Source: an uncultured Flavobacterium sp. (lineage in GTDB: Bacteria; Bacteroidota; Bacteroidia; Flavobacteriales; Flavobacteriaceae). From it: DNA of 21,198 nucleotides. Each line of letters opens with the position of its first letter. Within the stretch, counting starts at the first letter, position 1. The position numbers were made by a program, and so were the translations under genes. The stretch lies in contig NZ_CAMLIX010000061.1 in assembly GCF_946479975.1 (NCBI RefSeq), positions 1-21,198 of the forward strand, read 5' to 3'. Under the pieces are notes generated by a model, which was not told the origin of the DNA, did no database searches, and worked only from the letters and a program-made list of their open reading frames with translations. Positions 12,201-16,191 of the stretch are shown here, piece by piece.

Positions 12201-12529
12201 CCTATGGCACAAACTCCAGATAAACGAAAAGTGTAAGTGTTACCACCAACAGCACCTAAAACAGATGTTACGGCACTATTTGGATTTTGAATAACCACCG
12301 AAGGACCGGCGACCTGAGTCCACTTGTAACTTACGATATTACCTCCTACAACACCATTTAAAACTAACGGATTGTTTGCACAAATTGTACTAGGAATTCC
12401 AGCATTTACAGAACAATCCTGTGCGTAGGCGGTTGCATTAAAAAAAAGAACAGCAAACAGCGTTAACAAGCAGGAAAGTAAAGTATTAAAATGGGATTTT
12501 TTGTGTTTAGACGAGTAGTTTTTTTCCAT
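1..12529 (-). CDS. Giant secreted repeat adhesin (PKD-like / DUF11 / CshA-type repeats), 3' end outside window
   Basis: This is a very large cell-surface protein, probably an SprB-like adhesin exported by the type IX secretion system. The minus-strand frame is open from the ATG at 12529 to the left edge, giving 4176 codons without a stop; the frame checks at both ends and at several internal points. Residues 1-36 form a signal peptide: a Lys/His-rich start, a hydrophobic core (LLSCLLTLFAVLFF) and a cut near AYA-QD. About 15 PKD/Ig-like repeats follow (to about residue 1380), then 10 DUF11-type repeats (to about 2657), four CshA-fibril-type repeats (to about 3100) and at least nine more DUF11-type repeats, the last cut by the edge. 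Such proteins in this phylum usually end in a gliding-motility/T9SS type B sorting domain, which cannot be seen here. The start is supported by the signal peptide right behind it. Secretion route and adhesive role are inferred from architecture and the nearby PorP/SprF gene. Confidence 0.95.
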   Translation of the reverse strand, partial: MEKNYSSKHKKSHFNTLLSCLLTLFAVLFFNATAYAQDCSVNAGIPSTICANNPLVLNGVVGGNIVSYKWTQVAGPSVVIQNPNSAVTSVLGAVGGNTYTFRLSGVCAIGTVFQDVSILVNPITISKAGSNIQGCPGTYGLSANAPLNPGETGTWVKSGADNAGVTITSPNSPNSTITLSSSAAGSTQLTWTISSGSCTSSSSITVTNYGGEVIANAGPDQTLSECYTATQSTTLNASIGGNGTGTQQGTWSFVSGPTVPTITNGNTRNATVSNLSQGSYVFRWSVQGPCAVGSDTVTINVPAATQDVTVAGGTNTSQSFCDSSITSTILQGNTPLYAGETVEWTTSSGATIVSPNSPTTQITGLNFATNQTYTFIYKIKGNSAVNPNCETQSTFTVRYVNSPTTLTLNNGVRTVVLPVNNTSGSVIMSFTGGNANQGIFVTGPAGVTPSTGFSGSNFTFSGLTRPGTYTFRVRRYTNGSFGTGCSEAFADLNVVVSRSPEPSNAGTRVALLCGVTATQLSGNNPALMATPGLSGYWSQVSGPNTATFNNINSYNPNVSGLVPGVYVFRWNITGGTNSVDTFSETSITVSQPPVADAGTPIVTVCAGSYLLNATPLVEGQTGRWTQVGGTPAVTIVDPTSPKTYVNGMAVSSSYTFRWTVTSAASNCAPASSDVVVNTTTTFSPSPADAGADRCFPSGTTSATLAATVPSSGTTGTWTQVSGPSTATFVNPNSANSNVTGLTNGVYQFQWTTTSDPGCSTFSDTTSITIAAAPTSAAGANQDVCTDGSGNSVTMNANVLTAGLVGTWVQVSGNSFWTISDVHDPKAVFSNLAPGNYVFSWVVNRGTCDTASSNVSFKVSLPPTTAVVTNSPLSVCTTTANLTGNTITAGTGTWSVVSGPTNPTFANVNSGTSSVSGLTTGTYILRWSSTNGPACATSTADLTVNVTAPADAGTDQVLCNATEIILQGTKGSTGTWTVSTGTGASITSLSAYTARATIVPGNNYIFQYSIASSGTCAATNDTVAITNSALPTTPSAGVDQDICLSAGNSITLNGNAITSGTGTWSKVSGPTGGTIASPNSNTTAVNGLTEGLYIFKWTASNGSCNNLSDVVRINAYQPPSAANAGLDQNACQLATQLDAQAPTRGIGTWTLTTDPSNGGIVIDSPNNPKSTLTIANPYLLPVGTYTFTWTVRNGPICAASTDNVNITFTGAPPTPANAGPDQNLCNATSAVMNANPVNPGTGTWTQVSGPTTAIFSNKFSAQATVSGLANGTYEFKWSSSNGGGCNLEDTMQVTINPAIASVNAGPDQTLGEYSTVTMAATNPAPNVGTWSFVSGPNSPVILDVNSPNTQIAGTVPGKYVFKYTVSNGSCAVDSDTVEITLIGQTDLSLDKTVDIIAPRVGDIVTFTVAVKNNGNRTGTGIAVRDNLPAGLTLVTGSVSNQGNFNAGGNAINWSGLSVANGATLNLTYKARVNATTGTANEYTNTAQITASDQIDPNSTPNNNISTEDDQDFVTLTPTQNVDLAISKQINNSTPNVGSNVQFAIEVINNGPSTATGVVATDILPSGYTWVSDTGAGNYNQVSGEWNIGSLANGAKATLVISATVNATGNYTNTATVTSSLTDTNPANNTSSVSSTPRAIANLSLTKAVSAGPYNVGNNVTFTVRVTNAGPSAATAVSVLDYLPTGYTYVSHTSTGTTYSNNSGSWNIGTINIGASVELTVIARINAAGDYRNVAEVVHSNEFDPNSTPGNNNAAEDDQQQVIITPIQIADLVVTKTVDIAAPRVGDNIKFTIALRNAGPSDATGVVVTDVLPSGYTFVSAASTSGSYNAANGNWTLSGSVLNGKTEYLDIVAKVKPITGTVNEYRNTASVTASGQTDPNTGNNTSTVTTVPTALINLSLNKSVNNISPSAGSNVVFTVRVSNAGPSNATGVQVRDLLPNGYTFVSAVPSTGTYVTGTGLWNIGTITNGNSAALTVTATVNAIGNYTNVAEVMQANETDVNSTPGNNVLGEDDQDQVTISRGALVDLSLTKAVNSATPNVNDVVTFTINVSNAGPSDATGVIVTDKLPSGYLFVSAATSAGSYNPTSGSWTVGTITNASTATLNIQARVLPTGNYNNVAEVTGANEVDRDSTPGNNDATEDDQSEVIVTPIQIADLSVNKIVDVTAPRVGDNAMFTIAVSNAGPSDATNVVVRDLLPTGYEFVNAVPTAGIYNKTTGAWTVSRPIIANTTETIQITAKVLQNGIYVNNAEVIASDQLDPDSTPDDGTGDDFSTVTTTPAALVNLAVVKRINNATPDVGSTVLFTIEVVNNGPSDATTVVVNDRLPTGYTFVSDDAAGNYNTTSGDWTIGNLANGAKRTLTITATVNPTGLYLNRATATSTENDGNLTDNTSEVSSTPRAIADLSLIKTVVNAAPNVGENAVFNIVVTNNGPSNATNVVVTDKLPSGYAFVSATSLAGTYDSNSGSWSVGNLANQASAALTITARVLATGNYNNVAEVTGSDQFDPNSIPGNNNSLENDQSTVIVTPVNVSDLVTVKTVSAVTVAGISASRPNEGDTIKYSIVVTNNGGPTSATNVSLTDIIPAGLTYESHTVTTGAYNRASGVWTLGNLAVNGTATLEITVKVNAGTKGLTIINRTTAAKGDQTDPTTAGDDLEETIVVSLPPIAANDISNGNITNQPSAALNILTNDRLGDGTQSTPTNTIVDLNPNTPSVETTFTVSGQGTWTYDPATGLIVFTPQAGFTSDPTPLVYKLTETQTGLSDTATVTVTYIAQAPIANNDLSSGNAINTAVTINPLVNNGSGIDSDPDGTIDPSTVRLLNPTGATAIVTDSKGITSFDVPNEGKWSVNPVTGAITFTPLPTFHKDPAPIQYNVKDNDGNLSNNATVTIDYVPAAANDRNTTPGTPAQPVLLNVAGNDTTGDTVDVTTVVLDASSVFGGVQVSPREVSLSGVGSWTADALGNVTFTPEAGYTMDPPVITYAIKDNQGNSSNAATITIDYAPITSPDFSIGNPINTPVVVDVILNDTTGDLVDPTSVSLVNPGNGTNIVQDAKGDITSITIPGEGRWNVDLVTGRVTFIPNAGFITDPTPINYNVKDHEGNLSNNSLITIRVIPQADLVVTKTDNKDKYTPGTNSVYTITVKNNGPATATNVVVLDDITDPILEAVTTWSAVGTGGTIVPNANGTGDITAGNATINTLNVGESVTYTVIIAVPSNYTGQIVNTASAASAVQDPNTANNSQTDIDTVNALAEIALTKTIVTAGPHRIGDNVEFLITAVNNGPSDATGITIVDKLPSGYTFVSAATTTGNYNPSNGLWNLGSLVNTGTATLTVTAKINAAGNYTNVAEVTKVNQLDPNGVIHGNNTPNEIDQSDVTIVPVNIVDLVTTKTVDKSNPNQGDVVQYTITVVNNGPSIATGVSLTDDLPTGLAYVSHVATGGTINTFTGGQWNIGNINIGSSATLLINAKVTAVGTPSQTPIINTVTAAAGNESDPTTVGDDLTEPIIVTSSDIVTVKTVSKANPSEGETITYSIKVTNNGPSDATGVRLTDILPNGVTYVSNNQGTDYNYGSGIWTIGNLANGATKVLDINVIINSGSAGKTILNTTTAAKGDQSDPTTAGDDLNETIVVQNGADVVLKKVVNNSTPNIGETVTYTVTVTNKGTTLVTNLVVKDDLPAGLTFVSATPGKGVWTTPNWTVGTLQPGEEGSIEIKALVGLDQGGNVLTNTVSNTQDQFDTNRTPDDATEIITVTNLDLAVAKTVNNATPNEGETIRYTIKVTNNGASNATNVSLVDKLPVGVTYVSDAVSAGTYNNGSGLWTIGNLVNGAVATLTIDAKVNTGTYGATITNTTTAVKADQADSNPANNIGSVAIVPTAYIDLSLTKEVVGNVTNPAVGDVITFEVRVMNDGPTKATGVEVVDLIPSGYKFITYSSTIGTYNPSTGLWKVGFIETGNTAVLLVDVKVLGNGNYMNCAEISKANEPDIDSTPGNGNVSEDDYACASASPNQSVDLAVVKTILKNNANPKVNSEISFEILLTNNGNIDATDIVVSDLLPSGYTFVNYSSTKGIYDYVTGDWKVSKILNGETEILIVDVIVNESGDYRNCASIKAMHQTDTDPTNNQSCITATPIALIDLELTKEADVLKPIAETNVEFTITLSNKGPSKGTGVIVKDLLPSGFKFLSAVT
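3226..4557 (-). repeat. Four CshA-fibril-type repeats inside the adhesin
   Basis: Four consecutive units of about 105-120 residues begin near 4557, 4232, 3876 and 3557. Each starts with an AANDxxxGN-like segment and contains a G-GxWxxDxxTGxVxFTP core (for example GQGTWTYDPATGLIVFTP). Each then has an AGFxxDPxPIxYxVKDxxGxxSN strand pair and ends with ATVTIDY or similar. This pattern resembles the CshA-type fibril repeat, named after the streptococcal fibrillar adhesin CshA, where it builds the stalk. They form an island between two DUF11 blocks, so the extended stalk changes domain type twice. The family call rests on motif recognition; a generic Ig-like/cadherin-like label is the alternative. 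Confidence 0.75.
4558..8385 (-). repeat. First block of 10 DUF11-type repeats in the adhesin
   Basis: Ten units of about 120-130 residues start near 8385, 7980, 7622, 7240, 6862, 6480, 6092, 5702, 5342 and 4957. The consensus is a start like ADLSLTKTV, then PxVGDxVTFTIxVxNxGPSxATGVxV, then a D-LPxGYTFVSA strand, then GxYNxxxGxWxIGxLxNGxxATLxI, then a NxAEVxxxxExDxxSTPGNN loop. This matches the DUF11 / conserved-repeat (TIGR01451-like) family, Ig-like beta-sandwich modules common in giant surface proteins. The loop before the last strand is Asp-rich (DxDSTPGNN, EDDQ) and may bind calcium, but that is inference. The units in this block have Val or Thr where two later units have Cys. Confidence 0.9.
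8386..12424 (-). repeat. About 15 tandem PKD/Ig-like repeats at the adhesin N-terminus
   Basis: The mature N-terminus consists of about 15 units of 80-100 residues. A typical unit begins with a NAGxDQxxC-like strand, contains GTWTxVSGP in the middle, then a VSGLTxGTYxFRWT-like strand and a closing strand with a second cysteine. Unit starts are near 12424, 12160, 11900, 11625, 11330, 11045, 10760, 10500, 10220, 9950, 9700, 9450, 9190, 8910 and 8645. Most units carry two cysteines (one after the first strand, one in the SNGxC segment), which suggests a disulfide per domain in the oxidising surface environment. The last unit (NAGPDQTLGEYSTV) has lost the first of these cysteines, and the unit near 11330 is divergent. 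The fold is assigned from motif pattern only; PKD-like versus other Ig-like families cannot be separated by eye. Confidence 0.75.
12440..12447. repeat. A8/T8 homopolymer inside the adhesin signal-peptide codons
   Basis: A run of eight A on the plus strand (eight T in the coding strand) spans codons 28-30 of the adhesin (Leu-Phe-Phe in the signal-peptide core). Slippage by one base would put the whole adhesin out of frame. Runs of this length are not rare in AT-rich genomes, so a phase-variation role is only a possibility. In the sequence given the frame is intact. Confidence 0.9.
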
Positions 12530-12530
12530 A

Positions 12531-12555
12531 AATAATCTTTTAATAATAATCTTTT
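12531..12555. repeat. 11-bp direct repeat just before the adhesin start
   Basis: AATAATCTTTT occurs at 12531-12541 and again at 12545-12555, separated by three bases, in the short gap between the small ORF and the adhesin ATG; the second copy overlaps the small ORF's stop codon. It lies in the translation-initiation region of the adhesin. It may simply be low-complexity AT-rich sequence. Confidence 0.5.
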
Positions 12556-12757
12556 ATAAAAGTTTTTCTTTTAAATCTTCTTTGTAAATCCTTAACAAAT
12601 TCATTCTTAAACCAGATAAAAAAAACTTAAATTGAATTTTAGGCCATCGGGAGTTGTCTAACTTCCTATGCCTATAATCAAAATATTTGTTATCAACGAA
12701 ACGATCATTTAACCGCAGATCAATTCGTATACTATTTTCAAAATCATGAAAAACCAT
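12554..12757 (-). CDS. Possible small protein of 67 residues upstream of the adhesin gene
   Basis: I do not recognise this small frame. The ATG at 12757 is preceded by GAGGAG eight bases upstream, a good Shine-Dalgarno sequence, so it is preferred over the in-frame ATG at 12784. The product begins MVFHDFENSIRIDLRL and is rich in Arg, Lys, Asp and Phe. It has no signal peptide or membrane segment and ends with a basic helix-like tail (LLRIYKEDLKEKLL). The stop lies 24 bases before the adhesin ATG on the same strand, so the two would be cotranscribed and perhaps translationally linked. It may be a real small regulator or leader, or chance coding in the adhesin 5' UTR. In this phylum Shine-Dalgarno sequences are often weak or absent, which makes a strong one in front of a short ORF notable but not decisive. 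Confidence 0.35.
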   Translation of the reverse strand: MVFHDFENSIRIDLRLNDRFVDNKYFDYRHRKLDNSRWPKIQFKFFLSGLRMNLLRIYKEDLKEKLL

Positions 12758-12900
12758 TAGAATTCTCCTCAATCCTTTTTTCAAAAAAACAGGATGGAAC
12801 GAGTAAATGTGTTATTCAGATTTTTTTATTTCGGTTTAATTTAAATTCAACGCTGTAGCTACTTGAAAGAAAAAATCATCTCTCTTTCCTCCTATTCTTT

Positions 12901-12929
12901 CAAAGTGTATCTAAAGTTTATTATCTCAA
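12901..12929 (-). promoter_or_regulatory. Weak candidate promoter for the small ORF and adhesin
   Basis: On the minus strand, TTG (12927-12929) is followed after 17 bases by TACACTTTG (12901-12909). The Bacteroidota vegetative promoter is TTG, then 17-23 bases, then TAnnTTTG; here the second box has one extra base (TAnnnTTTG). Transcription would begin near 12894 and leave an untranslated leader of about 365 bases before the adhesin ATG. A polypurine stretch containing AGGAGG lies directly downstream. No better match was found by eye in the region. Confidence 0.22.
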
Positions 12930-13016
12930 TTTTTATTGATTCATCTTGATTATGTCAAAAAATTGCAAATTCAAACATGATTTTAAAAAAAAGAAACGGG
13001 CATTTTTAATAGTGTG

Positions 13017-13049
13017 TGAGAAGAATGTAAAAAGAAAGAGTTCTTCTCA
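13017..13049. repeat. 9-bp inverted repeat in the adhesin upstream region
   Basis: TGAGAAGAA (13017-13025) and TTCTTCTCA (13041-13049) are perfect inverted copies separated by 15 bases. It could be an operator for a dimeric regulator or an RNA hairpin in a long leader. There is no T-run after it on either strand, so it is not an intrinsic terminator. Confidence 0.4.
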
Positions 13050-13458
13050 AATAGTACTGTTTACTAAAGCACTATTCACAAATGCCGGGCGAAAGTAATT
13101 AAATGCTTAAGGTAAATTTTGACAAAGGCTTGCCCGATTACGTAAGATATAAAGCATTTTGCAATCGTTAAATTCATAAGTAACTAAACGACAACAACTT
13201 ATTAAAAATCGACAAACAACATGTTTTCAATGAAAAAGTAAGAAGAATGCCATGTATCTATTTTAAGCTCTCATAACTTAACCTAATTCCTATAAGATTT
13301 TTGATTGTTTTATGATAGTAACGCTGCTGTTTTTCCTCACAAACCATTCAACTTCTACTTAAAAGAAAGCCTTAATTAGTCTAATATTTTGTACTAAATC
13401 TAAATAGTTTGAAATTTTCTTAAAGAAATAATCACACAATCACCTAGAATTTTAAACT

Positions 13459-13496
13459 AAAAAACATCAATTTGAAAGTTCAAATTGATGTTTTTT
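13459..13496 (-). terminator. Intrinsic terminator with perfect 18-bp stem
   Basis: The left arm is 13459-13476 and the right arm 13479-13496, perfectly complementary with a two-base loop. The arms read AAAAAACATCAATTTGAA and its reverse complement, so the stem is flanked by A6 and T6 and could work in both directions. It begins 27 bases after the stop of the TPR-AraC regulator and should end its transcript, separating it from the adhesin transcription unit. Confidence 0.85.
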
Positions 13497-13523
13497 AAAT
13501 AGTAATATTGCGAAATAAATAGT

Positions 13524-15122
13524 CTAGATTTTTCCTTCTTCTTCATCACGTTCTTCCTGAAGATCTGTGATAAATTGCAGAGGCGAAACACCTGTGACTT
13601 TTTTAAAGGTAGTTGTAAATCTACTGTGAGAAGCAAACCCACAAAGATCTGCAAGGAAACTTATTTTGTATTTTAAAAAGTTTTTATCGTTTTTCAAACG
13701 ATCAGTTATATATAGTATTCGTAACTCATTAATATATCCAGCAAAATCTTTAGCTTTATTTTTGTTGATGACATACGACAAATACCGCTGATTAATAGCA
13801 AGTTTTGCGGCAACATGATTTAGAGAAACATCTTTATCGAGATAAAAATGAGATTCTTCCAGCTTATGTATTTTTTCTAAGATCGCACTTTCCGTAGCCT
13901 CAGACATATATTCTTTAGAAGGTTCTTGCTTAGCCTTTATTACTTCTTCGATATTTGGCTGTTCCTCATCAACAGAAATTGGTTCAGATTTTGGATGCTC
14001 TTTTTTTCTTCTAAAAATATATATCGCTATTGTAATCAGAATAATAAAGCATATTATAGCAATCACCTTGATATTTTCGTACTTAGATTCATTAACGATC
14101 TGCTCCTCTTTTAAAGTTTTAATTAATTCATCGGCACTAATTTTACGACTGTCCTCTTCGTCCTTTTTCAGCTTCAAATTCAGCTCATTATATTTAATGT
14201 ACTTTTTATAATCTGTTTTTTTATAAAATTGCATTAATGAACTATACAGCTCTTGTTTTAGTGTAAAGAAATTTGAGGTATTTGCAATCTCTTCTGCTTT
14301 CTGGTAATATAATAGAGCCTTTTTATGATCTACAGTATTGGCATATACATTCCCAAAACCATTGTATATGAAACCTTTCAGCGGACTGTTTGCTGATTCT
14401 GATTCTGAAAGTTCTTTCTCCGCAATTTGATAATACAGTAATGCCAAATCTATTTTCTTTAATGAAAGATAATTTTTAGCAATAAGCTCATCATTTACAG
14501 CAAGATGAAAATTCTTGTCAATGCTGGAATCGCACATTTTAAATGATTCTTTTCCCGCTTTAAGACCTTTAATTGCCTCTAGATAATTTGAAGAGTACAT
14601 TTCGTAGTAGGCTTTTTCCTGAGACAGGTTTCCTTGAAATTTATACATTTCATTCTTATCCTCAATTTTTTCACTAGCCGCAATTGCTTTCTGCAAATAA
14701 ACTTTTCCGAGACTGTAAATATCGTACTCGCGATAAATAGTAGAAAGGAAACCGTTAATTCTTGCCTGAAGATTATAATTTTTATCGATAACCGCTAAAC
14801 TATCTGCTCGTTTTAAAGCTGTTACGGCTTCGTTGCGCATTCCGTGCTGACGCAAAAGAGTGGCTCTTAACATAGATGCCTTTATGCGCTCTGCATTATT
14901 ACTTGAAATTTCGTAAAGATAAGTGGTGTTTCGTAATGCTTTTTCCGGGTTTGAACTCAGCAGTACTTTAGAAGTTTCATCAAATAGTGCATCATATTTG
15001 GAATTCTGGGAATAACTTGATGTACTAGAAACTAATATAAAAAGGAGGATAATAAATTTTAAGCGCATATACATATTAGAAAAACAAGCATCACAGCATT
15101 TGCTGTTTACTTTCGAAATCAA
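13524..15122 (-). CDS. Membrane-tethered TPR/AraC-family transcriptional regulator
   Basis: A transcription factor probably anchored in the inner membrane, with its sensor part outside the cytoplasm. In the 532-residue reading, an N-terminal hydrophobic segment (RLKFIILLFILVSSTSS, about residues 20-36) looks like a signal peptide. Residues of about 45-335 are helical and TPR-like (for example IYNGFGNVYANTVDHKKALLYYQKA). A single membrane helix at about 349-371 ends in RRKK. Residues of about 411-520 are an AraC/XylS helix-turn-helix domain, with SLNHVAAKLAINQRYLSYVIN as the first helix-turn-helix (residues 433 onward) and ISFLADLCGFASHSRFTTTF as the second. Starts at 15074 or 15068 (Met17 or Met19) would give a more usual signal peptide and are preferred on that ground. 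This layout is common in Bacteroidota. No kinase or receiver domain is present. It sits alone between the adhesin and the PorP/SprF-OmpA pair, making both plausible targets; the ligand is unknown. Confidence 0.93.
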   Translation of the reverse strand: MISKVNSKCCDACFSNMYMRLKFIILLFILVSSTSSYSQNSKYDALFDETSKVLLSSNPEKALRNTTYLYEISSNNAERIKASMLRATLLRQHGMRNEAVTALKRADSLAVIDKNYNLQARINGFLSTIYREYDIYSLGKVYLQKAIAASEKIEDKNEMYKFQGNLSQEKAYYEMYSSNYLEAIKGLKAGKESFKMCDSSIDKNFHLAVNDELIAKNYLSLKKIDLALLYYQIAEKELSESESANSPLKGFIYNGFGNVYANTVDHKKALLYYQKAEEIANTSNFFTLKQELYSSLMQFYKKTDYKKYIKYNELNLKLKKDEEDSRKISADELIKTLKEEQIVNESKYENIKVIAIICFIILITIAIYIFRRKKEHPKSEPISVDEEQPNIEEVIKAKQEPSKEYMSEATESAILEKIHKLEESHFYLDKDVSLNHVAAKLAINQRYLSYVINKNKAKDFAGYINELRILYITDRLKNDKNFLKYKISFLADLCGFASHSRFTTTFKKVTGVSPLQFITDLQEERDEEEGKI

Positions 15123-15306
15123 TTAATCAGTTTAAAAATTCGGTAGATAATAAAAGCTAATTTTACATATACTTAGCTTTTTCATCTTCATTTTAATAGT
15201 AGGTTTAAAGAATTGGGGGTTCTTTATAATAATTTTAAAATGTTGTTGATCAAAAACTTCTATTAGAGATTACTAAAAAATCTCCATTATTCTAATAAAT
15301 AAAAAT

Positions 15307-15316
15307 TCGTTAACGA
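15307..15316. promoter_or_regulatory. 10-bp palindrome, possible operator
   Basis: TCGTTAACGA is a perfect palindrome containing two CG dinucleotides in otherwise very AT-rich sequence, just downstream of the candidate promoter box of the TPR-AraC gene. It could be an autoregulatory site. Only one copy was noticed. Confidence 0.25.
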
Positions 15317-15332
15317 TTACACTTCACATCGG

Positions 15333-15357
15333 CAAATTTAGAACATCGAGTATACAA
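15333..15357 (-). promoter_or_regulatory. Weak candidate promoter for the TPR-AraC gene
   Basis: On the minus strand TAAATTTG (15333-15340) matches the Bacteroidota TAnnTTTG box exactly. The nearest upstream TTG (15355-15357) is only 14 bases away, shorter than the usual 17-23. Transcription would start near 15327, about 200 bases before the annotated ATG. Chance matches are easy in sequence this AT-rich. Confidence 0.25.
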
Positions 15358-15904
15358 ATGCTACATAAATTTAATTTATAATTTCAAAATTATATATTTT
15401 TATTTTATTAATACTATTCGTAATTTTCATAGGTAGTTTGTAAAAAAAAGGAGTAAATTAAAAATATATTTCCTATTTTTTTACTGAAATTGATTAATAT
15501 ATTTTATTTTAATGTCTTCCAAAATCTAATCTTCATTATAATATGAATTGCTTTTAAGCTATTTTTAAACTTAAATGCGATGAATTATTTTCAAAATTAA
15601 ATTTATAAACCTTTGAATTTTAAAAAAGCACGTATTTACTTCTAGTCATCTTTATTAATTTTCTGATTTTGCCAAAAGCTAATTTTTGTTCATTTTGATT
15701 GAATTTTATTAATTATGATATGCGCTGTTTCCCTCGATTCTTGTTGCTTTCCTTTAATTTAAGTTTAAATTTTTTGAACCTAAAATTTCATCTCTTTTTT
15801 ATTCCTACATATTAACATTTAAAATCCAAAAATTTCAATAATACTTTTTTTGTGTTAAAAATTTAAAACATCAATATAAATCACTTACCTTTAACACTTT
15901 AAAT

Positions 15905-15930
15905 GAAAAGTTTTTCAAAAACAACTTTTC
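15905..15930. repeat. Nested inverted repeat upstream of the PorP/SprF-OmpA operon
   Basis: GAAAAGTT (15905-15912) and AACTTTTC (15923-15930) are perfect inverted copies. Inside and overlapping them is a second perfect dyad, GTTTTT-C-AAAAAC (15910-15922). The two cannot pair fully at the same time. The site is about 260 bases before the PorP/SprF start and 13 bases before the AAGCCCTAA motif. It could be an operator or an RNA structure. Confidence 0.35.
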
Positions 15931-16191
15931 TATTATCTACCCAAAGCCCTAATATCTATTCATTTATATTCTTTGTTTTCTTACAATAATATACACACCT
16001 ACTCTTTTTTATCTACAGCCTCTTATACTCCGATAAACGAAATTGATTTTACTCCTTGAATTCTATTTTTAGAACTTCGATGAATTCTCTTTCTGTACTT
16101 CAATGCCAATTTTTTTTGGCACATTTTCCAGCCTACAATAAATTACACCAGATATAGTAAGCCACTCAATAATTTAATTCGCAGAAAAAAT

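Larger units (their letters stand above)
12758..13458. other. Intergenic region upstream of the adhesin transcription unit
   Basis: About 700 bases without a convincing gene. It holds the candidate promoter near 12901-12929 and the inverted repeat at 13017-13049. It also contains a patch near 13083-13136 that is less AT-rich than its surroundings, with CGGGC and GCCCG about 45 bases apart. Since both flanking genes read leftward, this is the regulatory region of the adhesin. I see no tRNA, riboswitch or mobile-element end in it. Confidence 0.6.
15123..16191. other. 1.07-kb AT-rich divergent intergenic region
   Basis: There is no credible gene in this stretch, which separates the leftward regulator from the rightward PorP/SprF-OmpA operon and must carry both promoters. 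Structures seen: a 10-bp palindrome TCGTTAACGA at 15307-15316; a nested dyad at 15905-15930; a short AAGCCCTAA motif near 15944 that recurs before the gene at 19377; and a small hairpin TGCCAA-T6-TTGGCA at 16104-16121 in the likely leader of the PorP/SprF gene. No exact TAnnTTTG box was found for the rightward operon; a near match with one extra base (TATTCTTTG) ends near 15976. Confidence 0.6.

Noticed and set aside
1..12529. CRISPR-like array or DNA-level tandem repeats in the left half
   Set aside because: The periodicity is at protein level (domain repeats of 80-130 residues) with strong DNA divergence; there are no short identical repeats with unique spacers.
12859..12879. Six-codon micro-ORF (MIFSFK) behind AGGAGG in the adhesin leader
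   Set aside because: The Shine-Dalgarno match is striking, but the ORF is too short to support as a gene and polypurine runs arise easily here. No attenuator-type codon run or terminator pair is seen.
13457..13654. Minus-strand 65-codon frame overlapping the end of the regulator gene and the terminator
   Set aside because: Out of frame with the well-supported AraC domain, and it runs through the terminator hairpin.
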